DNA of 64,000 bases, taken from assembly GCF_030674635.1 (NCBI RefSeq), contig NZ_CP089978.1, positions 1,860,001 to 1,924,000 of the forward strand, written 5' to 3'. Both the position numbers and the translations under genes were made by a program. Shown piece by piece: positions 9,604 to 18,727 of the stretch. This DNA is from Moraxella sp. ZY210820. Lineage in GTDB: Bacteria > Pseudomonadota > Gammaproteobacteria > Pseudomonadales > Moraxellaceae. Under the pieces are notes generated by a model. It worked only from the letters and a program-made list of their open reading frames with translations. It did no database searches and was not told the origin of the DNA. Within the stretch, counting starts at the first letter, position 1, and each line of letters starts with the position of its first letter.

Positions 9604-10851
9604 TTAATGATTAGGTAATAATTGCTCATTTTGCCATAAACTTTCAATCGTTTCACGCTGACGAATAATATAAGCTTTATCGCCATCAACCATCACTTCA
9701 GCAGCACGACCACGACTATTATAATTAGAACTCATCACAAAACCATATGCACCAGCCCCCATTACTGCTAATATATCACCTGCTTGTAATGCTAATGAAC
9801 GTTGCTTACCTAAGAAATCAGCCGTTTCACAAATCGTACCAACAATGTCCCAATCTTGTGGCTCAACATCACTATCATTCACTTTTTGAATATCCATATA
9901 AGATTCATATAAAGCAGGACGAATTAAATCATTCATCGCCGCATCAACAATGGCAAAGTTACGATGTGCTGTTGGTTTTAAAAAATCAACTTGTGTTAAA
10001 AGTACACCCGCATTAGCACTAATACTACGCCCTGGTTCCATATATACTTTAAGACCTAACTTTTCTAAAGTTGGACGTAATGCTTCAGCATATTGCTCAA
10101 CTGTTGGCGGATTTTCTGTGGTATAACGCACACCCAGACCACCACCAATATCAATATGTTGCAATACAATACCTTCAGCTTGTAATTGCTCAATCCATAC
10201 ACTAACACGCTCTAACGCATCAACAAAAGGCTGGGTTTCTGTGAGCTGTGAACCGATATGACAATCAATTCCCACTATCTCTAAATGTTCTAATGAATGG
10301 GCATAACGATATGTTGCTAATACTTCATCGCTTGGGATACCAAATTTATTTTCTTTTAACCCTGTTGAAATATAAGGATGTGTTTTTGCATCGACATCAG
10401 GATTCACACGTAATGAAATTGGTGCTTTTTTACCTAAAATTCCTGCAACTTGATTGATACGGTCAAGTTCGGCATAGGATTCAACATTAAAGCAAGCAAT
10501 ACCGACTTCTAACGCTTTTGCAATATCAGCAGTCGATTTTGATAAACCAGAATAAACAATTTTGCTTGGCTCGCCACCTGCTTTTAATACACGAGCTAAC
10601 TCACCACCTGTAACAATATCAAAGCCCGCACCTAATTTCGCTAATACATTTAATACCGCAATATTAGAATTTGACTTAACTGCAAAGCACACTTGATGGT
10701 CAATAAAATCAAAGGCTTTATCCATCGCTTGATAATGTTCGGTAAACGCATTTTTAGAATACACATACAAAGGTGTACCAAATTGCTGTGCCACATCATC
10801 AAGGCGACATTGTTCTGCGTATAATACGCCATTTTTACGTTGAAAATTCAT
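9604..10851 (-). CDS. lysA: Diaminopimelate decarboxylase
   Basis: 415 residues, normal length. This PLP enzyme decarboxylates meso-diaminopimelate to L-lysine, the last step of lysine synthesis. The fold-type III barrel carries PLP Lys59 (FAVKSNSN). Other family blocks are HIGSQ, the glycine-rich GGGLG, EPGR, and CETADFLG with the Cys that reaches across the dimer. It sits between lptM (3 nt upstream) and dapF. Confidence 0.97.
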   Translation of the reverse strand: MNFQRKNGVLYAEQCRLDDVAQQFGTPLYVYSKNAFTEHYQAMDKAFDFIDHQVCFAVKSNSNIAVLNVLAKLGAGFDIVTGGELARVLKAGGEPSKIVYSGLSKSTADIAKALEVGIACFNVESYAELDRINQVAGILGKKAPISLRVNPDVDAKTHPYISTGLKENKFGIPSDEVLATYRYAHSLEHLEIVGIDCHIGSQLTETQPFVDALERVSVWIEQLQAEGIVLQHIDIGGGLGVRYTTENPPTVEQYAEALRPTLEKLGLKVYMEPGRSISANAGVLLTQVDFLKPTAHRNFAIVDAAMNDLIRPALYESYMDIQKVNDSDVEPQDWDIVGTICETADFLGKQRSLALQAGDILAVMGAGAYGFVMSSNYNSRGRAAEVMVDGDKAYIIRQRETIESLWQNEQLLPNH

Positions 10852-10854
10852 AAT

Positions 10855-11055
10855 TTACTCAGTTACTTGTTGCTGTGATTGTGGTGCGTTCGATGCTTCC
10901 ACTGGTTTCACTTGTTTTTGTAAAGGATTGGGATATAAGAGATATTTTGCTCGTTGGTCATAGTCAGGGTCAGAAACCAATTGTAAAGTACCAGATTGTC
11001 CACAAGCTGATAATAAAATACTCATCAATACGGTTGAAATGGCTAAAAAACGCAT
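10855..11055 (-). CDS. lptM: LptM (YifL)-family small lipoprotein
   Basis: 66 residues with a lipoprotein signal (ISTVLMSILLSACGQSG) and a short polar tail. Small size, the CG-x-G motif after the lipidated Cys, and the position immediately upstream of lysA-dapF match the LptM/YifL family. LptM helps the LptD-LptE lipopolysaccharide translocon mature in the outer membrane. Assignment leans on gene order, as the tail is poorly conserved. Confidence 0.75.
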   Translation of the reverse strand: MRFLAISTVLMSILLSACGQSGTLQLVSDPDYDQRAKYLLYPNPLQKQVKPVEASNAPQSQQQVTE

Positions 11056-11144
11056 AATATACTCATTTTTAAAATATATACATCGGCATAGTATAACGCT
11101 AAGCTCAATTATAAGTAAATAACTAGATTTTATATCTACTTAAA

Positions 11145-11735
11145 TTATCTTAAATGGCGAGATGAACCTGTAAAATAAACAAAGCGTTTCAAATGTTCTA
11201 TCCACGTTAAAGGTATTGGGTGAATCACAATTTCATGAATTGTTTCTTGTTTAGATTGTAATAGACATTGATTCAAAATGTCTATCATCTGTTTAGCGTG
11301 AATATAATGTTTCTCGACTTTTAAATCAAAACCATATTCAAAACGCTGTGGTATATCAAGTAAAGTTTTATGGTTTAAATAAACATCAATCGTTAAAGCC
11401 CCATCAACAATAAAATGAAAATGTTGAATGTCTTGCCATGCAAAAAATTTCCCTTGCTGAAAATAAAAGTCAAAAAATGTGATTCCTTGTTGGTTAATTA
11501 TCATACATGGCTTAGGCTTTATCAGGGTTATCAGCAAATAAAGCAAACTTATTCCGAATAGCATGATTATCATCCATAATATCCAATGCTCTTGCCATTC
11601 TTTGATAAAAATCAACCATTCAATATTATAAGTTATTGAATACAATAAAAATGATAAAAAGACACATACGACTATGCGATAACATTTCAAAGCATAAATT
11701 TGTATAGGTAATTCTACTATTTGTTGAGTATTCAT
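11145..11735 (-). CDS. Two-helix membrane protein with a PH-like cytosolic domain, unknown function
   Basis: 196 residues. Two hydrophobic helices (about 18-36 and 50-66, the second ending LLYLLITLIKP) are followed by a soluble part of mixed strands (CMIINQQGITFFDFYFQQGKFFAWQDIQHF), which resembles the bacterial PH-like domains fused to two-helix anchors (YcxB/YdbS style). No catalytic residues stand out. It ends with an Arg-rich tail. The gene stands alone, low in GC. Function not recognised; the fold guess is inference. Confidence 0.6.
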   Translation of the reverse strand: MNTQQIVELPIQIYALKCYRIVVCVFLSFLLYSITYNIEWLIFIKEWQEHWILWMIIMLFGISLLYLLITLIKPKPCMIINQQGITFFDFYFQQGKFFAWQDIQHFHFIVDGALTIDVYLNHKTLLDIPQRFEYGFDLKVEKHYIHAKQMIDILNQCLLQSKQETIHEIVIHPIPLTWIEHLKRFVYFTGSSRHLR

Positions 11736-11884
11736 TTACTTTATGGTCTCATTTCAATCAAGATCAGTTCCTATATTTTATTCTATTAAGCTTAATATTT
11801 CATTATGATTAACTTGATTTTGCATCTTAATTTTATAATATAGCCAAAGAACTTAAGAATTGGTATAAAATTCATCATTGTATC

Positions 11885-11951
11885 GTAGGGGCGAATTATA
11901 TTCGCCCACTAAACTCAAGATTTGCACAGGGCAAATGTGATTTGCCCCTAC
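11885..11951. repeat. REP-like intergenic repeat (GTAGGGGC...GCCCCTAC)
   Basis: 67-bp element with inverted ends: GTAGGGGCGAATTATATTCG at the left and the AAATGTGATTTGCCCCTAC arm at the right. Each arm is itself an imperfect hairpin (GGGCGAAT/ATTCGCCC). The same family clusters around the transposase gene at 34432. The 310-base gap between 11736 and 12045 holds only this element and the terminator at 12008. Confidence 0.8.
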
Positions 11952-12007
11952 AAGTCTGTACCAATTTTTAAGTTGAGTTAGTATTTAAATTCATTTCTTT
12001 CTAAAAC

Positions 12008-12038
12008 AAAAAAATCCAGTTATAAAAACTGGATTTTT
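12008..12038 (-). terminator. Terminator of the tRNA-Gly gene
   Basis: Inverted repeat AAAATCCAGT / ACTGGATTTT with a 7-nt loop and U run on the minus strand, 8 nt past the tRNA 3' end. Confidence 0.85.
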
Positions 12039-12045
12039 AAAAATT

Positions 12046-12121
<76 letters not shown>

Positions 12122-12130
12122 ATGACGTGT

Positions 12131-12158
12131 ATAATATCATATTTTTAAATCATGTCAA
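12131..12158 (-). promoter_or_regulatory. Sigma-70 promoter of tRNA-Gly
   Basis: Minus strand: TTGACA (12153-12158), 16-nt spacer, TATTAT (12131-12136). Transcription would begin a few bases before the tRNA at 12121. Confidence 0.6.
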
Positions 12159-12275
12159 AATATTTTTCATTTTTTAAATTTAAATGCATAAAATATCATC
12201 ATTTTTTAAGATTTTTTACATATTTTATGGCAATATGATAAAATCAAAGCATTTAATAATATGCGAGTTTATCCC

Positions 12276-12581
12276 ATGTCATTACAACAACAGTTATTTC
12301 AGCAGCTACAAGCACTCAATCCACAACATATTGATCTTATCAATGAATCACATCAACACGGCGGTTATTATGAAGGAAAAGAAAGTCATTTTAAATTAAT
12401 CATCGTTGCTGATGTGTTTCAAAATTTACGTCCTGTACAACGCCACCAAAAAATCTATGCTTTAACTGATTTAATTCGTACAGGTCAAATCCATGCTTTA
12501 GCCATTCATGCCTATACGCCAGATGAATGGCAAGGATACGCTCCAGTAAGCCCACAATGTGCTCATGCACCTAAAGTTTAA
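12276..12581 (+). CDS. bolA: BolA-family protein
   Basis: About 101 residues. The BolA core is visible: an N-terminal helix, the SHQHGGYYEGKESHFKLIIV strand region, and the family hallmark LRPVQRHQKIYALTDLI before the final helix. BolA proteins work with monothiol glutaredoxins in iron-sulfur handling and influence shape and stress responses. An invariant Cys is lacking in the core, so ligands may be His. I prefer the ATG at 12276 (MSLQQQLF) over one five codons earlier. The gene is followed after 24 nt by a membrane protein gene on the same strand. Confidence 0.85.
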   Translation: MSLQQQLFQQLQALNPQHIDLINESHQHGGYYEGKESHFKLIIVADVFQNLRPVQRHQKIYALTDLIRTGQIHALAIHAYTPDEWQGYAPVSPQCAHAPKV

Positions 12582-12605
12582 TCATCATTTTAAGGTTGTA
12601 TTGCT

Positions 12606-13040
12606 ATGAATTTTGCTCATTTTACTCTCGCTCATTATATCCACTTGATTGGATTTGCTCTACTTTTGGTTGTGGTTCTTATCCGTGCTAAAACATTATT
12701 TACAGGTTTAACAGCTATAGAAAATGAAAATAACGAGACATTAACAACCGCCAATTTACAACCTGACCAAAAATATCGCCGTTTATATGTCGCTTGTCAG
12801 CATTCTTGCTTAACTTTAGTTGGCTTTTCGGGTATTTATTTACTTTATAATAAAGATTTCCAAATACAACCATGGTTCTATGCCAAAATCATGCTATTTG
12901 CAGTATTATTATCTAGTCTAATTAAAGCATTTAAAAAACCAAATCCACATATTTTACTAGTTCAACGTAAAGCTGGATTATATATTGCTTTATTTTGTTA
13001 TATATCGATTTTAGCTTTAGTCATTGTTAATGGTAATTAA
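12606..13040 (+). CDS. SirB2-like integral membrane protein
   Basis: 144 residues with four hydrophobic helices (about 9-27, 62-80, 90-106, 122-140). The start LAHYIHLIGFALLLVVVLIR and the spacing of helices resemble the SirB family, whose members are small membrane proteins of uncertain function. The 42-residue loop after helix 1 is rich in Glu/Asn. It follows the BolA-family gene and precedes a secreted protein gene, all on the plus strand and closely spaced. Family assignment is moderate. Confidence 0.6.
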   Translation: MNFAHFTLAHYIHLIGFALLLVVVLIRAKTLFTGLTAIENENNETLTTANLQPDQKYRRLYVACQHSCLTLVGFSGIYLLYNKDFQIQPWFYAKIMLFAVLLSSLIKAFKKPNPHILLVQRKAGLYIALFCYISILALVIVNGN

Positions 13041-13070
13041 AATTTACCATATCAAGTTTACAGGGGTTTT

Positions 13071-14066
13071 ATGAATTATATCCATTATACAGTTCTCCTA
13101 AGTTTAGGTTTAAGCTTAAGCCAAGTTAGTTTGGCTCAAACTGAAGTTACCCAATCTACCGTACAAACAGAGAATAATCGTTGGGTAGACCATCGCCATA
13201 GTGATGTAAAAGAATGGTTAAATGATTCATCAAACAAAATTGACAATTGGTTTGGTGATATTGACCCATCACGCCCTGCAAGTGCTAATTTGCGTATTAT
13301 TGTCGATAATCAATGGAATGAATATGATGATTTTCATAGTCATCCCCGTATTCGTGGTAAAATCAAGCTACCTACTTTAGAGAAAAAACTCAGCATTATG
13401 ATTGGTGATGATAGTTTAGATGATGTATCTGACCACAAAGTTACCGTTGATCAGCATTCAACCACTCAGTCAAAGAAAGTCATTGATCGTACTCAAACAC
13501 GCAAAGAAAATACATCACTTGCTTTACGTTTTTCTAAATGGAATGACAATTTACCATTTGATGCCGATTTTGATATTGGTTTACGTTCACATGATAACCC
13601 ATTTGCTCGTTTAAAAATTAGTAAAGATTGGTCATTTAGTCCAACCACAGGCTTATATACTGAGCAAACTTATCGCTATAGTCGTAAAAATAAAAATGAA
13701 ATACGAAGCTTTTGGGAAATTTATTATCAACAAAATGATAATACACGTATGATGTGGCAAAGCAATTTTAATTATCAAGAAAAAAGTGATGATGATTTAA
13801 CGTGGGATAGTAGTTTATTCCGTCAGCATCAGTTTAACCAACATCAACGATTAAATTATGGTTTACAAGCAACGGGTTATTTTAATAGTGATAATGCGTA
13901 TGTCAAAGAATGGGATTTAAATCGTTGGGGAGCATTTGTTTCATGGCGACAACCACTGTGGCGTGAATGGTTCTTTGTACAAGCTGATGTTAATTATATG
14001 AATGATAAACGTTTAAATCGAGACCATTACCCAAGTGCAGGTGTACGATTGGAGATGTTATTTTAA
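13071..14066 (+). CDS. Secreted, probably outer-membrane beta-rich protein of unknown function
   Basis: 331 residues with a clear signal peptide (about 1-22, ending SLAQ). The mature part has many aromatic residues alternating with polar ones (for instance WSFSPTTGLYTEQTYRYS, RMMWQSNFNYQEKS) and ends YPSAGVRLEMLF, a terminal Phe as in many outer-membrane barrels. This points to a barrel in the outer membrane. Homologues without known function exist in related gammaproteobacteria as far as I recall. No catalytic signature. Confidence 0.65.
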   Translation: MNYIHYTVLLSLGLSLSQVSLAQTEVTQSTVQTENNRWVDHRHSDVKEWLNDSSNKIDNWFGDIDPSRPASANLRIIVDNQWNEYDDFHSHPRIRGKIKLPTLEKKLSIMIGDDSLDDVSDHKVTVDQHSTTQSKKVIDRTQTRKENTSLALRFSKWNDNLPFDADFDIGLRSHDNPFARLKISKDWSFSPTTGLYTEQTYRYSRKNKNEIRSFWEIYYQQNDNTRMMWQSNFNYQEKSDDDLTWDSSLFRQHQFNQHQRLNYGLQATGYFNSDNAYVKEWDLNRWGAFVSWRQPLWREWFFVQADVNYMNDKRLNRDHYPSAGVRLEMLF

Positions 14067-14091
14067 TCATAATGATATAAATATAATCATT

Positions 14092-14121
14092 GCGTAGTGG
14101 TGAAAAATTTTACCTCTACGC
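14092..14121. terminator. Bidirectional terminator-like hairpin between convergent genes
   Basis: Imperfect inverted repeat with ends GCGTAG / CTACGC and A/T-rich middle, between the convergent genes ending at 14066 and 14132. Confidence 0.5.
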
Positions 14122-14131
14122 AAAATCAATT

Positions 14132-14731
14132 TTAATTTATTTCACCTAAACCTTGTGATAATACTTGTATTTCACCAGTTGAGATATCCACCAAAGTAGA
14201 ACTCATTGACATACCATACCCATTATCAATAAATACATCAACCAATTTATCAAATTGTAATTCAATTTGCTCTGGGTCATCTAAAATTTCATCATTTACC
14301 ATTAAATCACAGACCAATAACGGCTCGTTCAATTGCTCAATAAGCTGTTGATTAATGATATGCTGATTTATCCGAATAGCAATTTGTTTGACTTTATTGT
14401 GTAAATATTTGGGAGTCATTTTGCTTGCCGATAAAATAAAGGCAATCTCAGATGGCGTATTAGTCTTTAAAATGCGAAATTGCTGATTATCCACTTCAGC
14501 ATATTGACTTACTTGTGATAAATCTTGGCATAATAAGCTAAAAGTATATTTGTCATTTAACTGCAAAAGTCGGCTAATGCGTTCCACGCCTGATTTATTG
14601 CCAATTTTACAACCAATCGCATAACAAGTATCAGTTGGATAAATGACAATCTTATCATCATTTAAGGCTTGTACCACTTGTTGCATTAAACGTGGTTGTG
14701 GATTTTCTGGGTGTATATATAAACGTAACAT
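14132..14731 (-). CDS. yciO: YciO-like member of the Sua5/YrdC family
   Basis: About 199 residues. The YrdC fold is recognisable from KIVIYPTDTCYAIGC and ERISRLLQLNDKYTFSLL; the family binds ATP/threonine-derived adenylate and double-stranded RNA. Length and the KYTFSLLC form match YciO rather than TsaC, which makes threonylcarbamoyl-adenylate for tRNA t6A. YciO's own role is less clear. The ATG at 14731 is preferred since AAGGA lies 8 nt upstream; an earlier in-frame start would overlap epmC. The gene follows epmC on one transcript. Confidence 0.8.
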   Translation of the reverse strand: MLRLYIHPENPQPRLMQQVVQALNDDKIVIYPTDTCYAIGCKIGNKSGVERISRLLQLNDKYTFSLLCQDLSQVSQYAEVDNQQFRILKTNTPSEIAFILSASKMTPKYLHNKVKQIAIRINQHIINQQLIEQLNEPLLVCDLMVNDEILDDPEQIELQFDKLVDVFIDNGYGMSMSSTLVDISTGEIQVLSQGLGEIN

Positions 14732-14754
14732 TTTGAAATCCTTTATTTTAATCG

Positions 14755-15381
14755 TCAATCTAAATCTTCACGGCGAAATTCATTCAAAGTAAGCAATTGC
14801 CCATCACGCACACTATTGCAAATGGCTATAATCAACACAATCGCATCTCGTGGTAATTTTTGCTCACCTAAAAAATAACGTTGTACTTGAGCAAATACAT
14901 TATCTTTAAATTGACTGCCATCACCCCCTTCACCTGTTAAATTATCCAAAGATACACGAAATTTACGACCAAAGGCTTTAGCAAATAACCATTCAATCGC
15001 TTGTGGTTTAATTTCAACTTGTTCAAATTCAGCTTGTTGTGCTTGTGTACGCCCATCAGGTGCATACCAATAACCTAAATCAGGTAATAATCGGCGTTGC
15101 TCTCCTGCAATCGTCCAATGACTGATTTCATGTAAAGCACTATTAAAAAAACCATGTGCAAATTCAATACGAGCAGGATTTTCACCTTGTGCTGGAAAAT
15201 ATTCTGGCTCACTTTCGCCACGAAATAATACAACATGATGATGGGCAAACCAACGATTAAAGTGTACAATAAGCCAATCCACCTGTTCATCTTCGCTAGT
15301 TAAATGATGCCAAGTTGAAAAAGCCGTCAATTCAGTTAAATTAGGGTGTTGTACAGGCTGAAATGGCGAAAATGTGGACAT
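14755..15381 (-). CDS. epmC: EF-P lysyl hydroxylase (EpmC/YfcM family)
   Basis: About 208 residues. The family core is clear: RIEFAHGFFNSALHEISHW with the metal-binding HExxH-like HEISH, IAGEQRRLLPDLGYWYAPDG, and FEQVEIKPQAIEWLF. EpmC hydroxylates the beta-lysylated Lys of elongation factor P. It acts after EpmA and EpmB; neither is in the window. The start is the ATG at 15381 with AGG 7 nt upstream. It is 26 residues longer than E. coli EpmC, mainly at the N-terminus and C-terminus. Confidence 0.88.
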   Translation of the reverse strand: MSTFSPFQPVQHPNLTELTAFSTWHHLTSEDEQVDWLIVHFNRWFAHHHVVLFRGESEPEYFPAQGENPARIEFAHGFFNSALHEISHWTIAGEQRRLLPDLGYWYAPDGRTQAQQAEFEQVEIKPQAIEWLFAKAFGRKFRVSLDNLTGEGGDGSQFKDNVFAQVQRYFLGEQKLPRDAIVLIIAICNSVRDGQLLTLNEFRREDLD

Positions 15382-15450
15382 AAACAAACCTAAATATGAT
15401 AAAATCTAAGTGCTTATTGTAACTTAAATTTTATTGAAACAAAAATTTTT

Positions 15451-16014
15451 ATGAGTTTAACAATGAATAAAACACATTTTCCGACACAACTTGACCCTTT
15501 TAAATCAGCAGAACAAGGCTTTACATGGTCAGGTGAACTTAGTTTAAATCAATTTAAACGTTTAGCTTTAGATGCTTTAGGCGATTTAGCACAACAGAAA
15601 TTTAATATTGACTGCAATCTGAAAATGGATAATTTTAGCCGTTTTGTTTGGTTGAATGCCCAAGTTATAGGACAAGCTCAATTTGAATGCCAACGTTGTT
15701 TAGAACCTGTTACCCTTGATTTAACTTGTGATGTACATTTAGCGATTTTAAATGATGAACGTTTAATTGATAGCCTAGAAAATGAAGTTGATTTTGTGAT
15801 TTTAGGCGAAAATGATAGCTCTCACAAAAGCGATTTCGACCACCATGCCCAAGTCGATTTATTAGCATTAATTGAAGATGAATTATTATTGATGATTCCT
15901 TTCTCACCAAAGCATAATGATTGTGAGCATGGTTATCAACCACAAGAAATTAAAGTCGTGGAAGAGAAAAAAGAAAATCCTTTTGAGATTTTAGCAAGTT
16001 TAAAAAAGAGTTAA
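15451..16014 (+). CDS. yceD: YceD/DUF177 protein (23S rRNA accumulation)
   Basis: 187 residues. It has the DUF177 signature of paired cysteines in QFECQRCLEPVTLDL and the acidic VDLLALIEDELLLMIPFSPKH block followed by a Cys. The protein is linked to 23S rRNA accumulation and lies directly upstream of rpmF here and in most bacteria. Start taken at 15451; an in-frame ATG four codons later is also possible. Confidence 0.9.
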   Translation: MSLTMNKTHFPTQLDPFKSAEQGFTWSGELSLNQFKRLALDALGDLAQQKFNIDCNLKMDNFSRFVWLNAQVIGQAQFECQRCLEPVTLDLTCDVHLAILNDERLIDSLENEVDFVILGENDSSHKSDFDHHAQVDLLALIEDELLLMIPFSPKHNDCEHGYQPQEIKVVEEKKENPFEILASLKKS

Positions 16015-16106
16015 TATGCTCCCCCCTTTTTATTGCTTAAATTTTGTGATAAAATAGGGTTAATGTCGTTCTAATTATTTTTAAGATTTTGTTTTAAGGA
16101 GCCGTC

Positions 16107-16283
16107 ATGGCAGTTCAACAAAACCGAAAAAGTCGTTCACGCCGTGATATGCGTCGTTCTCATGATGCTTTAACTGCTGCGACTTTAACCGTAGATAGCA
16201 AGACTGGTGAAACTCATCGTCGCCATCACGTTACTAAAGATGGTTTCTATCGTGGTCGTTCTTTATTCGCTACTGCTGAATAA
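16107..16283 (+). CDS. rpmF: Ribosomal protein L32 (bL32)
   Basis: 58 residues, normal for bL32. It begins [20 protein letters not shown] and carries the later [15 protein letters not shown] block. AAGGA lies 7 nt upstream of the ATG. This short basic protein belongs to the large subunit. It lacks the zinc-binding Cys pairs seen in some lineages. It lies between yceD and the fatty-acid genes. Confidence 0.96.
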   Translation: MAVQQNRKSRSRRDMRRSHDALTAATLTVDSKTGETHRRHHVTKDGFYRGRSLFATAE

Positions 16284-16312
16284 GTAAAGACTAGATGACG
16301 TTGTATCATCAA

Positions 16313-16340
16313 CAAAAAGAGAGTTTAGGCTCTCTTTTTT
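16313..16340 (+). terminator. Rho-independent terminator after rpmF
   Basis: Stem AAGAGAG / CTCTCTT with loop TTTAGG, followed by a long T run. It separates the rpmF transcript from fabD. Confidence 0.9.
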
Positions 16341-16415
16341 TATTATATTTTAAAAATAAATCATTACAATATTTTGAAAGTTTTCGCAATTCCTAAAAGT
16401 CCTAAAACTTGTTAC

Positions 16416-16427
16416 ATTACATGTAAT
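16416..16427. promoter_or_regulatory. Palindrome upstream of fabD, candidate operator
   Basis: Perfect 12-bp palindrome ATTACATGTAAT, 21 nt before the fabD start and close to a TATATT -10-like stretch. It could bind a dimeric regulator of fatty-acid synthesis. The half site recurs upstream of the AraC-type gene (53828-53841). No protein is assigned. Confidence 0.35.
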
Positions 16428-16448
16428 CTTATATTTTAGGAAAAGTAC

Positions 16449-17399
16449 ATGACAACTTTATCATCTCTAGCTTTTGTTTTCCCAGGTCAAGGCTCACAAA
16501 AAGCAGGTATGTTAGCTGAATTAGCTGAACAATATCCAATTGTACAACAAACATTTAACGAAGCAAGCCAAGCATTAGGTTTTGATTTATGGCATATTGT
16601 ACAATCTGGCGAAGGTTTAGATCTAACCGAAAACACCCAACCTGCCCTATTAACTGCCAGTATTGCGATTTGGCGAGTATGGCAACAACAAAGTGAAATC
16701 CAACCACGTTATTTAGCAGGTCATTCTTTAGGTGAATATAGTGCCTTAGTCGCAGGTAGCTCATTATCATTAACTGACGCAGTTAAATTAGTCCATTTGC
16801 GTGGTAAACTCATGCAAAACGCTGTGGCTCAAGGTGTGGGCAGTATGGCAGCAATTTTATCATTAAGTGATGAACAAGTACAAAATTTATGCAAAACTGT
16901 ACAAGCTCAATCAACTACACAAACAGTTGAAGTAGCAAACTACAATACACAAGGACAAGTGGTCATTGCAGGTCATCGTGAATTGGTTGAACAAGCCATG
17001 AATCAAGCCAAAGAATTAGGTGGTAAAGCTATTGCCCTACCTGTTTCTGTGCCATCACATTGTTCATTAATGAAATCAGCTGCCGATGAATTTGCACAAG
17101 CCTTGCAACAAGTCAATATTCAATTACCAAACATTCCAGTCATTCAAAACACCAATGTACAAGTTGCCAATGATGTTGAGCAATTACGCCAAGCATTAAC
17201 TGAACAACTTTATCAATCAGTACAATGGACAGCGACCATGCAAAAGCTACAAGATGATGGCGTACAATATGTCGTAGAATGTGGTGCTGGTAATGTCTTA
17301 ACCAACTTAGCCAAACGTTTACCAAACATTGCAAAAGCTTTACCGACCGATACTGCAAACCGTTTACAAGATGCAGTACAAACGATTTCAATGATTTAA
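16449..17399 (+). CDS. fabD: Malonyl-CoA:ACP transacylase
   Basis: 316 residues, normal length. It transfers malonyl from CoA to ACP, feeding every round of fatty-acid elongation. The nucleophile is Ser93 in GHSLGEYSAL; the partner His is His204 in VPSHCSLM; FPGQGSQ near the N-terminus is diagnostic. fabG follows after 27 nt and acpP further on, forming the usual cluster; plsX, fabH and fabF are not here. Confidence 0.97.
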   Translation: MTTLSSLAFVFPGQGSQKAGMLAELAEQYPIVQQTFNEASQALGFDLWHIVQSGEGLDLTENTQPALLTASIAIWRVWQQQSEIQPRYLAGHSLGEYSALVAGSSLSLTDAVKLVHLRGKLMQNAVAQGVGSMAAILSLSDEQVQNLCKTVQAQSTTQTVEVANYNTQGQVVIAGHRELVEQAMNQAKELGGKAIALPVSVPSHCSLMKSAADEFAQALQQVNIQLPNIPVIQNTNVQVANDVEQLRQALTEQLYQSVQWTATMQKLQDDGVQYVVECGAGNVLTNLAKRLPNIAKALPTDTANRLQDAVQTISMI

Positions 17400-17426
17400 T
17401 GTTAAATTTCAATAGGATATATCAAA

Positions 17427-18158
17427 ATGACTGATAAGAAAATTGCCCTTGTTACAGGTGCGAGTCGTGGTATTGGTGCAGCCATTGCACAACAACTGAT
17501 AAATGATGGTTTTTTTGTGATTGGCACAGCAACTAGTGAACAAGGTGCAAATCAACTTAGCCAAAATTTTGCTGATAATGGCACAGGCATGGTACTTGAT
17601 GTGCGTGATGGTGATGCGATTGAACAACTGATTAGCAATATTGAACAAAATTATGGTTCAGTTCTAGTTTTAGTTAATAATGCAGGTATCACACGTGATA
17701 ATTTATTATTACGTTTAAGTGAAGATGATTGGGACGATATTTTAAATATTCATTTAAAAGCAGTTTATCGTCTATCAAAACGTGTGTTAAAAGGTATGAC
17801 CAAAGCACGTTTTGGACGTATTATTAATATCAGTTCCGTAGTTGCACATTTTGCCAATGCAGGACAAACCAATTACTCAGCCGCAAAGGCAGGTATGGAA
17901 GCCTTTGGTCGTAGCCTTGCTAAAGAAATGGGCAGTCGCCAAATTACGGTAAATAGCGTTGCCCCAGGTTTTATCGCTACAGAAATGACCGCAGAGCTTA
18001 GTGAAGATATCCGCAAAAAAATGCTTGAGCAAGTAGCACTCAATCGTTTTGGCGAACCACAAGAAATTGCCAATGCAGTAAGTTTCTTAGCCAGTGATAA
18101 AGCAGCTTATATCACTGGTACAGTATTACATGTAAATGGCGGATTGTATATGAATTAA
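17427..18158 (+). CDS. fabG: 3-oxoacyl-ACP reductase
   Basis: 243 residues, normal for FabG, a short-chain dehydrogenase that uses NADPH to reduce beta-ketoacyl-ACP. NADP-binding TGASRGIG lies at residues 10-17, NNAG at 84-87, and the catalytic Ser137, Tyr150 and Lys154 are in place. The C-terminus GTVLHVNGGLYMN is typical of FabG. It follows fabD directly. Confidence 0.97.
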   Translation: MTDKKIALVTGASRGIGAAIAQQLINDGFFVIGTATSEQGANQLSQNFADNGTGMVLDVRDGDAIEQLISNIEQNYGSVLVLVNNAGITRDNLLLRLSEDDWDDILNIHLKAVYRLSKRVLKGMTKARFGRIINISSVVAHFANAGQTNYSAAKAGMEAFGRSLAKEMGSRQITVNSVAPGFIATEMTAELSEDIRKKMLEQVALNRFGEPQEIANAVSFLASDKAAYITGTVLHVNGGLYMN

Positions 18159-18203
18159 TAACTTAGCTCAATGAAATCATGTAAAATTGTTAAGCTACAG
18201 GAA

Positions 18204-18234
18204 TTAACAATTCATTTTAAAAATACGATATAAT
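18204..18234 (+). promoter_or_regulatory. Probable acpP promoter
   Basis: TTAACA (18204-18209) and a perfect TATAAT (18229-18234) with a 19-nt spacer, in the 168-nt gap before acpP. ACP is needed in large amounts, so an own promoter is expected. Confidence 0.45.
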
Positions 18235-18326
18235 TTGCCATTGAACACCCTAGTCATTATGACTAAAATAGCATAAATTTTTTCATGTTGGCATAGAACG
18301 CCAAATTATTATTTTCGGAGATAGCC

Positions 18327-18560
18327 GTGAGCGATATCGAACAACGCGTAAAACAAGCAGTTGCTGAACAATTAAGTTTAGATGCTGAATCAATCAAAAA
18401 TGAAGCGTCTTTTATGGACGATTTAGGTGCTGATTCTTTAGACTTAGTTGAATTAGTAATGGCTTTGGAAAATGAATTTGACATCACCATTCCTGATGAA
18501 GATTCTAACCAAATCACTACTGTTCAATCTGCGATTGATTATGTAAACGCAAAAATCTAA
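18327..18560 (+). CDS. acpP: Acyl carrier protein
   Basis: 77 residues, acidic, normal length. The phosphopantetheine attachment site is Ser37 in the invariant [10 protein letters not shown]. It starts with GTG at 18327, preceded by a good CGGAG box. ACP carries growing acyl chains between the Fab enzymes in the cytosol. Confidence 0.98.
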   Translation: MSDIEQRVKQAVAEQLSLDAESIKNEASFMDDLGADSLDLVELVMALENEFDITIPDEDSNQITTVQSAIDYVNAKI

Positions 18561-18580
18561 ATTTATTTTTAGATAATGAT

Positions 18581-18613
18581 AAAAACCGAATTCATCATGA
18601 GTTCGGTTTTTAT
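18581..18613 (+). terminator. Rho-independent terminator after acpP
   Basis: Perfect stem AAAAACCGAA / TTCGGTTTTT flanking TTCATCATGAG, followed by T-rich sequence. Confidence 0.9.
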
Positions 18614-18727
18614 TTTTTATCATGGATATCATGAAATTAAACTTTTAATATTGCTGATTTTTCTATACAATACAGACAATATTTTTAATTTTAGCGATGG
18701 CATTTCGCCTAAGCCAACGGAGTTTTT